Part shown: positions 16,429-24,398 of the stretch, piece after piece
Numbering within the stretch: the stretch's first letter is position 1
How the letters are laid out: the number at the start of each line of letters is the position of its first letter
Source: Bacillota bacterium
Lineage (GTDB): Bacteria; Bacillota; Clostridia; Peptostreptococcales; Anaerovoracaceae
DNA: 34,154 nucleotides
Assembly (NCBI GenBank): GCA_022793795.1
Contig: JAAWDM010000043.1
Coordinates: 1-34,154 of the forward strand
Reading direction: 5' to 3'
Notes under the pieces: generated by a model
What the model saw: only the letters and a program-made list of their open reading frames with translations
The model's database searches: none
Told to the model about the DNA's origin: nothing
Made by a program: the position numbers and the translations under genes

Positions 16429-17724
16429 TTGAATGAGGAAAAGCAGGTTTTATTCGTGTCTGTACTTGGAAAGTTTTCAATTCAAAAAATCACTGATAAA
16501 AATGATATTGAGAAAAATGCAGAAAAGCGGGAAAGCGCGCCATTGAAGCAGCGTAGTTTCCTGCAATATTTGTGTGTCTTTCATGATCGAGATATCAGCC
16601 AGGAAGAGATTATCGACGCTATCTGGGATACGGATTCTGATGTGGGAGACCCGGCGAATACTCTTAAGAACACATTATATAGAACCAGAATATTATTGGA
16701 GAAGATAGGATTTTCTGACGGAAAACAGTTGCTTCGTTATGACCGCGGCTTTTATTCATGGAACCCGAATCTGGAGATTGTACTTGATTCAGAGGAGTTC
16801 GATAAACTTTACGATTTCTTTTATAATGATCCGAATACACAGAAATCCCAGGACGCAGCGGAAAAGGCTCTTAGACTTTACAAGGGAGAATTTTTAGCCA
16901 ATGCGGCAGGCAATCCATGGATGCTTTCCATGCGTACCTATTATCACGGGAAGTATCTCAATTTGATACGAGATATGGCCAGATTGCTTTATGAAAAGGG
17001 CAGCATTGAGCGGGGCGCAGAACTATGCAGAGAAGCGACCACAATCGATCCATTTGATGAGGAAAGCCAGCTTTTGATGATGCGGATTCTCTATGCATCA
17101 GGGCTTACACAGGCGGCCATTCAGCATTATGAAATGGTACGAAGTATGTTTATGGAACAGCTAGGCGTTACTCCTAGCGAGGAACTTTCCGAGTTTTACA
17201 GAAGGTTGGTGCGGGAAGACGAACCGCGGGAACAGGATTTGAATGTAATTCGCACACAGATGTTAGAGGAAACGGAAACTGCAGGGGCCTATTTTTGCGA
17301 ATATTCAGTATTTCGCAGTATGTACCGCTTTATAGCGCGTTCCACCGTAAGGTCAGGTCAGATTATTCAGCTTGCCATGTTGATTCTTTACGATCAGGAC
17401 AACAATCATCTGCCTGCAAAACGCTGCAATGAAGCGATGGAAGCCATGCGGGAATCCATACAAAATGTACTTCGTACAGGCGATGTATTTACCCGTTTCA
17501 GCAGAGATCAATATCTGATCATGCTTCCATCGGCAAGCCATGAAAACGCAGCTATGGCCCTTGGACGTGTGATAGAGGCTTTTCACCGTACCTTTGCAGG
17601 GAAAACCACAAGAACACAGGTGAGCATCCTTCCGGTACTGCCGCCCAAGGCCCTTGGTGTTCACAAACAGGTCGCAGAATTTTCGCCGATACCCAATACC
17701 TTTGTAAAAAAAATAAGAAGATAA
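16429..17724 (+). CDS. SARP/BTAD-type transcriptional regulator with degenerate GGDEF-like domain
   Basis: A 431-residue protein, probably the activator of the pilus operon that follows. Residues about 8-115 look like an OmpR-type winged helix (LKQRSFLQYLCVFHDRDIS...LIDAIW-type ... TLYRTRILLEKIG). About 120-262 match the BTAD helical domain (AAEKALRLYKGEFL, ERGAELCREATTIDPFDEESQ, ALxxYExxR-like repeat). The C-terminal part (about 280-405) follows the GGDEF fold pattern, but the signature reads FSRDQ at 357-361, so cyclase activity is unlikely. I chose the TTG at 16429 because a perfect GAGGAGGTGA lies 8 bases upstream; the ATG at 16396 lies before that site. Confidence 0.8.
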   Translation: MNEEKQVLFVSVLGKFSIQKITDKNDIEKNAEKRESAPLKQRSFLQYLCVFHDRDISQEEIIDAIWDTDSDVGDPANTLKNTLYRTRILLEKIGFSDGKQLLRYDRGFYSWNPNLEIVLDSEEFDKLYDFFYNDPNTQKSQDAAEKALRLYKGEFLANAAGNPWMLSMRTYYHGKYLNLIRDMARLLYEKGSIERGAELCREATTIDPFDEESQLLMMRILYASGLTQAAIQHYEMVRSMFMEQLGVTPSEELSEFYRRLVREDEPREQDLNVIRTQMLEETETAGAYFCEYSVFRSMYRFIARSTVRSGQIIQLAMLILYDQDNNHLPAKRCNEAMEAMRESIQNVLRTGDVFTRFSRDQYLIMLPSASHENAAMALGRVIEAFHRTFAGKTTRTQVSILPVLPPKALGVHKQVAEFSPIPNTFVKKIRR

Positions 17725-17764
17725 ATTTGTAAGTGTGACCAAAATAAAACCAGCAACTGGTAAA

Positions 17765-17787
17765 CTAAGGATACAAAATATCCTTAG
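17765..17787 (+). repeat. Perfect 9-bp inverted repeat just before a ribosome binding site
   Basis: CTAAGGATA (17765-17773) and TATCCTTAG (17779-17787) flank a 5-base centre. The AGGAAAGGAG site of the next gene begins at its 3' edge. A smaller ACCAG-CAA-CTGGT hairpin (17749-17761) lies just upstream. There is no U-tract, so it is not a normal terminator; an operator or a 5' mRNA stem are possible. Confidence 0.6.
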
Positions 17788-17809
17788 AGGAAAGGAGCGA
17801 TTAAAACTG

Positions 17810-18274
17810 ATGATAAGTACAAAGTTTACGCCATATGGAAAAAATATTATGACAGTCAGGGTCGTCTCCTATGAGAAGAGCTGCATCAAGGGAACCCTGA
17901 GTTGTTCCCAGATGAAAGACGATATAGAATTTACAGGAGCGATTTCACTATTGCTTAACATAGAGCAGATTATGGATATGCATAATTCGCCGCAGCGGGG
18001 AGAGGAACCAAGAAGTTTCGGGGCGGATTCGTGCCGTATGCCATTTACAGACAATAGCAGGCAAAGGCTGGATGAAAGAAAGCAGGCTCTTGCAACATTC
18101 CAGATCAATGTTATGTTTAGACAAAACGCCACATGGCAGGGAAGGCTTTTCTGGGCAGATGAAAATATGGAAGCGTCCTTTAGAAGCGTTTTAGAACTGA
18201 TTCGTTTACTGGACAGCGCCCTTGGAGAAAAAGCTACAGAACAGCGGCCTATGGTGAAAACAGAGGATGAGTAA
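17810..18274 (+). CDS. Conserved-looking protein of unknown function in pilus locus
   Basis: A 154-residue soluble protein I cannot assign to a named family. It has no signal peptide or membrane span. Its N-terminal half (ISTKFTPYG, VRVVSYEKSCIKGTLSC, IEFTGAISLLLNIEQIMD) looks like mixed strands and helices. The C-terminal half has a distinctive segment, FRQNATWQGRLFWADE, followed by SFRSVLELIRLLDSAL. I have the impression of having seen this pattern in other clostridial hypothetical proteins but cannot give a function. ATG 17810 lies 12 bases after AAAGGAG. It is the first gene after the regulator and ends 2 bases before the next gene, so it belongs to the pilus operon. Confidence 0.75.
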   Translation: MISTKFTPYGKNIMTVRVVSYEKSCIKGTLSCSQMKDDIEFTGAISLLLNIEQIMDMHNSPQRGEEPRSFGADSCRMPFTDNSRQRLDERKQALATFQINVMFRQNATWQGRLFWADENMEASFRSVLELIRLLDSALGEKATEQRPMVKTEDE

Positions 18275-18276
18275 AG

Positions 18277-18660
18277 ATGACCGAAAAAGAATTGAGAAAA
18301 CTGAAAAGGGTTGATTTATTCGAACTTCTGATTTCGCAGAGTAGAGAAAACGAAGAACTGAAACAGCAATTAAAAGAAGTAGAACAAAAGCTTGCAGATA
18401 AAGAACTCAAAGCCACAGAAGCAGGTTCCATTGCAGAGGAGGCCCTCAGGCTTAACGGCGTCTTTGAGGCTGCAGAGGCAGCTGCGGAGCAGTATGTTGC
18501 CAATATAAAGAGGCAATGCGATGTACTGAAAGAAGAAACTAAAGCAAAATGCGAGGAGCTGCTAGAAGAAGTTCAGGGCAGATTGCAGGCTTATGAAAAA
18601 TCCCATAAAAGTTCCGATGAAAATTTGAGTATACAGGAAGATGAAACAAATGAAAAATAA
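18277..18660 (+). CDS. Small coiled-coil protein of unknown function in pilus locus
   Basis: A 127-residue, highly charged protein that is almost entirely helical. A long coiled coil is likely from about residue 20 to 110 (ENEELKQQLKEVEQKLADKEL ... KRQCDVLKEETKAKCEELLEEVQGRL). The N-terminus, MTEKELRKLKRVDLFELLI, recalls short docking segments of cell-division-type coiled-coil proteins such as DivIVA, but the match is not strong enough to name it. No signal peptide is present, so it acts in the cytoplasm or at the inner membrane face. Its end overlaps the signal peptidase start, which suggests a role coupled to pilin export. Confidence 0.75.
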   Translation: MTEKELRKLKRVDLFELLISQSRENEELKQQLKEVEQKLADKELKATEAGSIAEEALRLNGVFEAAEAAAEQYVANIKRQCDVLKEETKAKCEELLEEVQGRLQAYEKSHKSSDENLSIQEDETNEK

Positions 18661-19240
18661 GCGGGAGGGACAGTTAGAACGTCCTACATTGGAACAGCTA
18701 GAGGAACAACTGCAAAGAGAACGGTATAAGGTGCGATACAGATATGCGCTGCGTACCACAATTTATACATTGTTAGCAGTTGCCGCAACCGCAATACTGG
18801 CAGCAACCCTTTGGATGCCAGTGTTACAGATCTATGGAAGTTCCATGACGCCAACCTTAAACGAAGGCGAAGTGGTCGTTTCATGGAAGGGCGGAAACTT
18901 TGAGAGGGGAGACATCATCGCCTTTTACTACAACAATAAAATCTTGGTAAAGCGTGTTATCGCAGGGCCGGGAAGTTGGGTAGACATAAAGGAAGATGGT
19001 ACGGTATATGTGGATGGCGCATTGTTAGAGGAGGAATATGTAAAGGAAAAAGCCTTTGGCGAGTGTAATATAGATTTGCCATATCAGGTGCCAGAAGAAA
19101 GATATTTTGTAATGGGGGACCACCGAACCACATCCGTAGACTCAAGAAATACTGCAGTAGGATGTGTTTCAGAGGAGGAAATCGTAGGAAAACTTATTTT
19201 TCGAGTCTGGCCGCTCAATACCATTGAAAGAGTAAAATAG
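18650..19240 (+). CDS. Signal peptidase I, pilus-associated
   Basis: A 196-residue type I signal peptidase with one N-terminal transmembrane segment (about 36-60), the catalytic serine in GSSMTPTL (Ser65), the catalytic lysine in KRVIAGPG (Lys101), and the later boxes RYFVMGDHR and SRNTAVGCV. It cleaves secretory signal peptides, here probably of the pilins. I chose ATG 18650 because CAGGAAG ends nine bases upstream; ATG 18641 would add three residues but sits directly on that site. Unlike the SipA-type pilus chaperones of streptococci, which are known to lack catalytic residues, the Ser-Lys dyad is intact. A charged N-terminal segment (EQLEEQLQRERYKVRYRY) precedes the membrane helix. Confidence 0.92.
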   Translation: MKNKREGQLERPTLEQLEEQLQRERYKVRYRYALRTTIYTLLAVAATAILAATLWMPVLQIYGSSMTPTLNEGEVVVSWKGGNFERGDIIAFYYNNKILVKRVIAGPGSWVDIKEDGTVYVDGALLEEEYVKEKAFGECNIDLPYQVPEERYFVMGDHRTTSVDSRNTAVGCVSEEEIVGKLIFRVWPLNTIERVK

Positions 19241-19282
19241 TAATACATATAAAATAAATTTTCGGGAAAGGGGGAGTGCGAA

Positions 19283-22200
19283 ATGAGTAAAAACAGCAAG
19301 CTGAGTGAAAAATTGCAGAGCAAGAAAGAAAGACTGCTTGCAAGAAGACGATTAAAAAACGTTATGATGAAAACAGCGTTTGGAATGAGTTGTCTGGCTG
19401 TATTCTGTGTTGTATACGCACTCGTCGTTCCTGCGCTTACGGTGGAATGGCCGCCGGAATGTGGAACAGAGGAACACATTCATACCGAAGCATGTTATAG
19501 TACGGTAACACCTGTCGAGATGAAATGTGCGGTAGGTGAAGGAGAGGCTGATGTGATTATTCACACCCATGACTCCCTTTGCTACGACGGAAACAGAAAG
19601 CTCATATGTCAGCTTTCTGAAGTTAAGGCCCATACCCATGATGAGACCTGTTATGCCCTGGTTTCAGCGTCAGACCTAGAGGCTGGAGATGATATGGCTG
19701 TTGAGGAAGGCGATGCCGCCGTTGCAGAAGAAAGTGAACCGACTCCAATGAGCAAAACGCCTGTATGCGGAATGGAAGAAACCATTCTTCATACCCATAC
19801 GGATAGCTGCTATAATGACAACGGAGATTTGATATGTAGTATGCCTCAGATCATTGCTCATCAGCACACAGAGGCATGCAGAATCGCAGGAGATGCGGCC
19901 CAAGGGTATAGCTGCGGTAAGGAGGAGCATATCCATACTGATTTATGCAGGGTTCATAAAGAACCTGAATACTGTTGCGGTCTTGAAGAGCATACTCATG
20001 CGGACGAATGTTATAACGAAGAGGGCGAGGTTGTATGTGGTAAGATACAGCATGCACATACAGATGTCTGCGAAACAGAGTCAAGCGCCATGGCTATAGA
20101 TGAAACCTACACATATGAAACAGAAGCCATAACCGCTAAGTTCCATATTGTAGGAGATGCAATCATACCAGGCGCAGCCCATATTGCTGAAGATGCTAAA
20201 CTGGAATTTGCAGCGAAAGAAGCAGAGGACCAGGACGAATATACAGCATATGCGGAGGAACTTTCGGGAGATGGTTCTGTTGTAGCAGTACAGATTTTTG
20301 AGTACACTCTCACATATGGAGGATATGAGTTAGACCTTACTCAATGCGATGTTACTGCAGAAATTATGCCGACAGAAACTCTCATTGAATATTCTCATAA
20401 TGCAGAAATGATGGGCATTATGACCTTAGAACTTGACGACGATTTCAGCGATAGCAATATAGACATAGATGAAAATGATTTTGGACTTTTGATACTTGCA
20501 GGCGATGGAGAAAGCGAACCGCAGGAGGGCGTCGTGGAAGAAGAAAGCGCGGTATCTCTCAAACTCCGGAGCAATAAAGTCAAAGTGGGTATCGTTGAGA
20601 CTGCCAATCCTAAATTTAAGGTACAGTATTATGCACCATTAGAAATCATCGATACAGACCCCAGCAGAAACGTGGGGAATACAGCCCTTGAAATCATCGA
20701 TACCGATAAAGGCACACCGGCAGGCGGAGGAGACGGCTCAGGCGGAAATTTACCGAAGAATGGAGTTTTATCGCCGACTGTAAAGAATATCTATGTGGAT
20801 TCTACTGGTAAGATTGTTACGGTAGAAGAGATGACAGAGATTTATGCAGAGAAGGAATTCACATACCTGAAGGCGCCGAATCTGAAATACTTTAATATTG
20901 TAACAAAGGATACTTTGGACAGTTCCTTTGAACTGGATGAGGTCTGGGTGCTGAAAGAAGGTGCAGACCCTGAAAGTACCGACGAGAACGATTGGACGAT
21001 TTACCTGTATGATACAGATTTGAAGTTTACCAATCGCGCGGCAGCAGTCACCAATGACAGATATGTCTTAATCGAAGAAGATAGCGTCCTGCGGCTTGTA
21101 TATAAGGCAGCGGAGAAACAGTACAGTAATCCTGTAAACTTCTATGATTACGATATCAGTGATGGTAATATTTACGGCAGCGAGGCTGATGCAAGAAGTT
21201 TCACCAATAAGAAGAACACATCCAGCCAGACTGATGATGAGACCTGGACCAATACCAATCAGCAGGGTATCCACAATCCGGGGAACTATGAGGGAACAGG
21301 GGCAAAGTTAGCCTTTGGTAACGCCAATACCGGTACAGGACTTGGCAACCTGTCATGGAGCAACAATGGAAAAGAGAATACACTGAACAAAGCAAATAAG
21401 CAGAACACATATAAAGGATGTACCTTTGGTATTGCAGCCAGTCTGGATGCCAACGGTAAAATTCAGTACAACAGCGGAATCATTGCGCCGAACCTTTTTA
21501 ACGATGGTCCGGCTATTGGAAAAACCAACTACGATAATAGCGAATATTCCCTGACCTTTAATCGTGTAGGCGATAATTATACTTTGAGTGCAGTGAAGGG
21601 AAGCAGCTTGATAGATTTAGAAACTTTTAAGCATCCTGGAAATTATACTCACATCTGGACCAACAACTTCTGGCCAATGGATTCGGCGTCAAGCTATGGA
21701 ACTGATGGCCATGATATGAAGTTCGGGAGTGGAGTCAATAAAGACAAGCGGAAGTTTGCAGGTGTAGACAATCCATCACAAGGAAGCCTTCCACCAAGTG
21801 ATGACGCCCTGGATCACAACTGCTATTTCGGTATGCAGTTTGCTCTAAGTTTCGAACTGACAAAGGACTATACAGGTCCACTGGAATACTACTTCTTCGG
21901 CGATGATGATATGTGGATATTCCTTGACGGTAGACCTATCATAGATATAGGAGGCTTACATTCCGCAACAGGAGAGTATGTTAACCTTTGGGACTATATC
22001 GATAAGAGTGATCTGGAAGGTCTTGGAGAGGATGAGACAAAGACTTATACATTGACCTTCTTCTACACGGAACGAGGCGCATCAGGTTCTACCTGTTGGA
22101 TGAACTTTACCTTACCTACAGTAGTAGGTGTAAACCTGGAAAAACAGTTGGAGGAACTTAATAAGAGCGAATGTGGCGCGTTGTGGATAGAAAAAGTGGT

Positions 22201-22783
22201 AGATGGTATTGTAGATGCTGATGCAGAATTTGAATTTACTTTAGATCTGTTTACCATCAGCGACGATGGAACAGAGATTCCTCTTGATGATAACTATGGA
22301 GGAGAAACCCTGAGAAGAGATGAAAGCGGCGCCATTATAAAAGGTGATAAGGATGAGGTGATTCACAGTGGGGATACCTTTAGACTGAGGAATGGCGGCG
22401 CCATGGTTATCTATAATCTGCCAGCTCAAATCGGAGAGGGCGAATCTGCAAAGACCGTATACTATAGGGTGCGGGAAGCATCGTCACCGGGATACTTGGC
22501 TACCCATTCGGTAGTGGAGGAGGTTCTGAATCATACACAGGGACTGCCGGGTGCAGGAAACGGAGACAGTGCAGAGAATGTAAAGGGGGAAACATACAAG
22601 GGTATGATAACTGCCAACATTCTGGATAAGGTGGTTTATACCAACCATACCGTATATGAACTTCCAAATACGGGAGGAAAGGGAACATGGCTGTATACAA
22701 TCGGTGGATTGCTTGTCATAGGCATAGCGGCATCGTTTCTGTATAGAAAGAAGTTATTGCAGAAGGAAAGGGTAACCCACTAA
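19283..22783 (+). CDS. Large LPXTG surface adhesin (probable pilus tip) with Cys/His repeats and fibro-slime domain
   Basis: A 1166-residue exported protein. Residues 28-53 form a signal/anchor segment ending VVPALTVE, a pattern common in large clostridial wall proteins. Residues 60-263 hold eight Cys-x(n)-His-x-His-x3-Cys motifs. After a linker rich in acidic residues and glycine comes a fibro-slime/PA14-like domain (about 840-945) with GDDDMWIFLDGRPIIDIGGLH starting at Gly873. A CnaB/SpaA-like domain follows (about 964-1085) with a possible isopeptide Lys971 and an E-box-like YYRVREASSPGY. The sorting signal LPNTG (1127-1131), a hydrophobic span and a basic tail end it. A GGGAAAGGGGG-rich site precedes the ATG. 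It is the likely tip adhesin of the pilus. Confidence 0.88.
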   Translation: MSKNSKLSEKLQSKKERLLARRRLKNVMMKTAFGMSCLAVFCVVYALVVPALTVEWPPECGTEEHIHTEACYSTVTPVEMKCAVGEGEADVIIHTHDSLCYDGNRKLICQLSEVKAHTHDETCYALVSASDLEAGDDMAVEEGDAAVAEESEPTPMSKTPVCGMEETILHTHTDSCYNDNGDLICSMPQIIAHQHTEACRIAGDAAQGYSCGKEEHIHTDLCRVHKEPEYCCGLEEHTHADECYNEEGEVVCGKIQHAHTDVCETESSAMAIDETYTYETEAITAKFHIVGDAIIPGAAHIAEDAKLEFAAKEAEDQDEYTAYAEELSGDGSVVAVQIFEYTLTYGGYELDLTQCDVTAEIMPTETLIEYSHNAEMMGIMTLELDDDFSDSNIDIDENDFGLLILAGDGESEPQEGVVEEESAVSLKLRSNKVKVGIVETANPKFKVQYYAPLEIIDTDPSRNVGNTALEIIDTDKGTPAGGGDGSGGNLPKNGVLSPTVKNIYVDSTGKIVTVEEMTEIYAEKEFTYLKAPNLKYFNIVTKDTLDSSFELDEVWVLKEGADPESTDENDWTIYLYDTDLKFTNRAAAVTNDRYVLIEEDSVLRLVYKAAEKQYSNPVNFYDYDISDGNIYGSEADARSFTNKKNTSSQTDDETWTNTNQQGIHNPGNYEGTGAKLAFGNANTGTGLGNLSWSNNGKENTLNKANKQNTYKGCTFGIAASLDANGKIQYNSGIIAPNLFNDGPAIGKTNYDNSEYSLTFNRVGDNYTLSAVKGSSLIDLETFKHPGNYTHIWTNNFWPMDSASSYGTDGHDMKFGSGVNKDKRKFAGVDNPSQGSLPPSDDALDHNCYFGMQFALSFELTKDYTGPLEYYFFGDDDMWIFLDGRPIIDIGGLHSATGEYVNLWDYIDKSDLEGLGEDETKTYTLTFFYTERGASGSTCWMNFTLPTVVGVNLEKQLEELNKSECGALWIEKVVDGIVDADAEFEFTLDLFTISDDGTEIPLDDNYGGETLRRDESGAIIKGDKDEVIHSGDTFRLRNGGAMVIYNLPAQIGEGESAKTVYYRVREASSPGYLATHSVVEEVLNHTQGLPGAGNGDSAENVKGETYKGMITANILDKVVYTNHTVYELPNTGGKGTWLYTIGGLLVIGIAASFLYRKKLLQKERVTH
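19460..20071 (+). repeat. Eight-copy Cys/His motif array inside the adhesin gene
   Basis: The encoded motifs are C60-H65-H67-C71, C82-H94-H96-C100, C109-H117-H119-C123, C162-H170-H172-C176, C185-H193-H195-C199, C211-H216-H218-C222, C232-H237-H239-C243 and C252-H257-H259-C263. The His-x-His-x3-Cys half is invariant in spacing; the first Cys-to-His gap holds 4, 7 or 11 residues. Three copies are joined to the next by a CY-x(n)-C link with exactly eight residues between cysteines (C100-C109, C176-C185, C243-C252). The DNA copies have diverged, so the repeats are old. Confidence 0.9.
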
Positions 22784-22821
22784 CCCTTAACTACTTTGCG
22801 GGATATGAAAGGAGCAAGAAA

Positions 22822-24324
22822 ATGAAAAACTTAAAGAAGGCTGCAAGTTTTATACTTGTAGTGATGATGGTTTTATCCCTCGCTGTGCCTGCTTTTGCAG
22901 CAGACGGGCAGGGCAAGATCACGATCACAAACGTGGATGTGGAAGATGGCGCGACCATACCTTATAGCGCATATAAGATTTTCGACATCGTTCAGGAAAA
23001 TGGCTCAACCTCTTACACTATCAGTAAGGATTCCCCTTGGTTCGATCTGGTTGCCATGGAGGTAGGTGGTAAATACCAGTCCAAGATCAATGGTATCACC
23101 TTTGTTGGTGAGCCTACTGAGGATGGAGTATACACCCTGACTGCCAACGTGCTGGTTCCGGGACAGACTCCTGATGAAAATATGGTATACCTGAACACCA
23201 CAGAGTTTGTGGAGAAGGCAAAAGCATATTACACGGACAAAAAAGATGCAATCGAAGCTGCAGGCAGTACGCCGTTTGTAAAAGGTGAAGGAAATCATCC
23301 AGAAGCTACCGTTGACTATGGTTACTACTATGTATCCACAGAGATGGGCGCACTGGTCAATGTAAATGCAGCCAATGTTTCCGTTACCGATAAGGGTAAG
23401 AATGACGTGCCGTTTGACAAGGAAGTCAGCACTCATACTACTGATATTGGTAGCGATGTTTCCTTTACTCTTACCAGTAAGGTACCTGATACAAAGGGAT
23501 ATACCCAGTTCATCTACGCTATCGAGGATACTTTGGATGACGGTCTGACTTTGAAGGCTAATACCATTAAGGTAAACCTGATAACCGTTGGTGGCGCTAC
23601 AGTTGATCTTACTGGCGGTGCAAGCTACACGAAAACCGGTGAAGGCAATCACTTTAAACTGGACTTCGATATGCGGGCGCTGAATGCCAATGAAGAGTAC
23701 ATTGGCGCTCAGGTGGTTATCACCTATGATGCAACTGTCAATGAAAAGGCGGCTGCACAGGTAGAGTGGAATAACGCTTCCCTTACTTACACAAATAAGA
23801 CAAAAACTGAAACTATCACTGATAAAGAATACGTTTACACCATGAATGTGTCCATCGATAAGACCGACGGCGCAAGCAACCAGAAGCTGGCTGGTGCAGA
23901 ATTCGCACTGAAGAATGCTGCTGGCAAATACTATGCATTAAACAATGGCGTTGTTTCCTGGGTAGACAGTGTTGAAGCTGCCACTAAGGTTACCACCAAT
24001 GAGAACGGCGCTGCTAACTTTGCAGGTCTTGCTGCTGGAACTTATGTATTGGAAGAGACCAAGGCGCCAGAAGGTTATAATGAACTGAGCGAAGATATCA
24101 CCGTAGTTCTGCAGGCTCTTACCGATGCAGAAGCTGACGGCATCGCTGCAGGTATTGCAGACGCTGGCACCAGACTGGTTCACACAGAAGGCGTTGCCAA
24201 CTTCAGCGGAAACCTGCTGCCTGAAACCGGTGGTATCGGTACTACTATCTTCTATGTTGTAGGCGGAGCCCTTGTAATCGGAGCATCTGTCTTCCTGATT
24301 GCAAAGAAACGTATGGCTAAATAA
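22822..24324 (+). CDS. Major (backbone) pilin, LPETG-anchored
   Basis: A 500-residue backbone pilin. Residues 1-26 are a signal peptide (hydrophobic FILVVMMVLSLAVPAFA, AxA cleavage after Ala26). The middle has pilin-type beta domains; the candidate polymerising lysine is Lys191 or Lys193 in NVSVTDKGKNDVPFDKEV, the place where such pilins carry their pilin motif. The last domain is CnaB/SpaA-like (from about 345, MNVSIDKTDG) with the E-box YVLEETKAPEGY (408-419), expected to form an internal Lys-Asn isopeptide bond with Glu411 as catalyst. LPETG (466-470), a membrane span and KKRMAK end the protein. AAAGGAGCAAG precedes the ATG. Confidence 0.93.
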   Translation: MKNLKKAASFILVVMMVLSLAVPAFAADGQGKITITNVDVEDGATIPYSAYKIFDIVQENGSTSYTISKDSPWFDLVAMEVGGKYQSKINGITFVGEPTEDGVYTLTANVLVPGQTPDENMVYLNTTEFVEKAKAYYTDKKDAIEAAGSTPFVKGEGNHPEATVDYGYYYVSTEMGALVNVNAANVSVTDKGKNDVPFDKEVSTHTTDIGSDVSFTLTSKVPDTKGYTQFIYAIEDTLDDGLTLKANTIKVNLITVGGATVDLTGGASYTKTGEGNHFKLDFDMRALNANEEYIGAQVVITYDATVNEKAAAQVEWNNASLTYTNKTKTETITDKEYVYTMNVSIDKTDGASNQKLAGAEFALKNAAGKYYALNNGVVSWVDSVEAATKVTTNENGAANFAGLAAGTYVLEETKAPEGYNELSEDITVVLQALTDAEADGIAAGIADAGTRLVHTEGVANFSGNLLPETGGIGTTIFYVVGGALVIGASVFLIAKKRMAK

Positions 24325-24333
24325 TCAATGCTC

Positions 24334-24380
24334 CTGCATTTTATACCCCAGGGAGAATCGTTCTCCCTGGGATTATGCAG
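24334..24380 (+). promoter_or_regulatory. Intercistronic hairpin between backbone pilin and sortase
   Basis: An 11-bp perfect stem CCCAGGGAGAA/TTCTCCCTGGG (24347-24357 with 24361-24371) with a TCG loop, extended below by CTGCAT/ATGCAG (24334-24339 with 24375-24380). No T-run follows; the sortase ribosome site begins 5 bases later. It probably lowers read-through or protects the 3' end of the pilin mRNA, so that pilin is made in excess of sortase. Confidence 0.75.
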
Positions 24381-24398
24381 CTACAAGGAGTGTCCGAT

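Noticed and set aside
19460-20071. The repeated motifs as a CRISPR-like or recent tandem DNA repeat
   Set aside because: The repeats are conserved at protein level only, unequal in spacing, and lie within one continuous coding frame.
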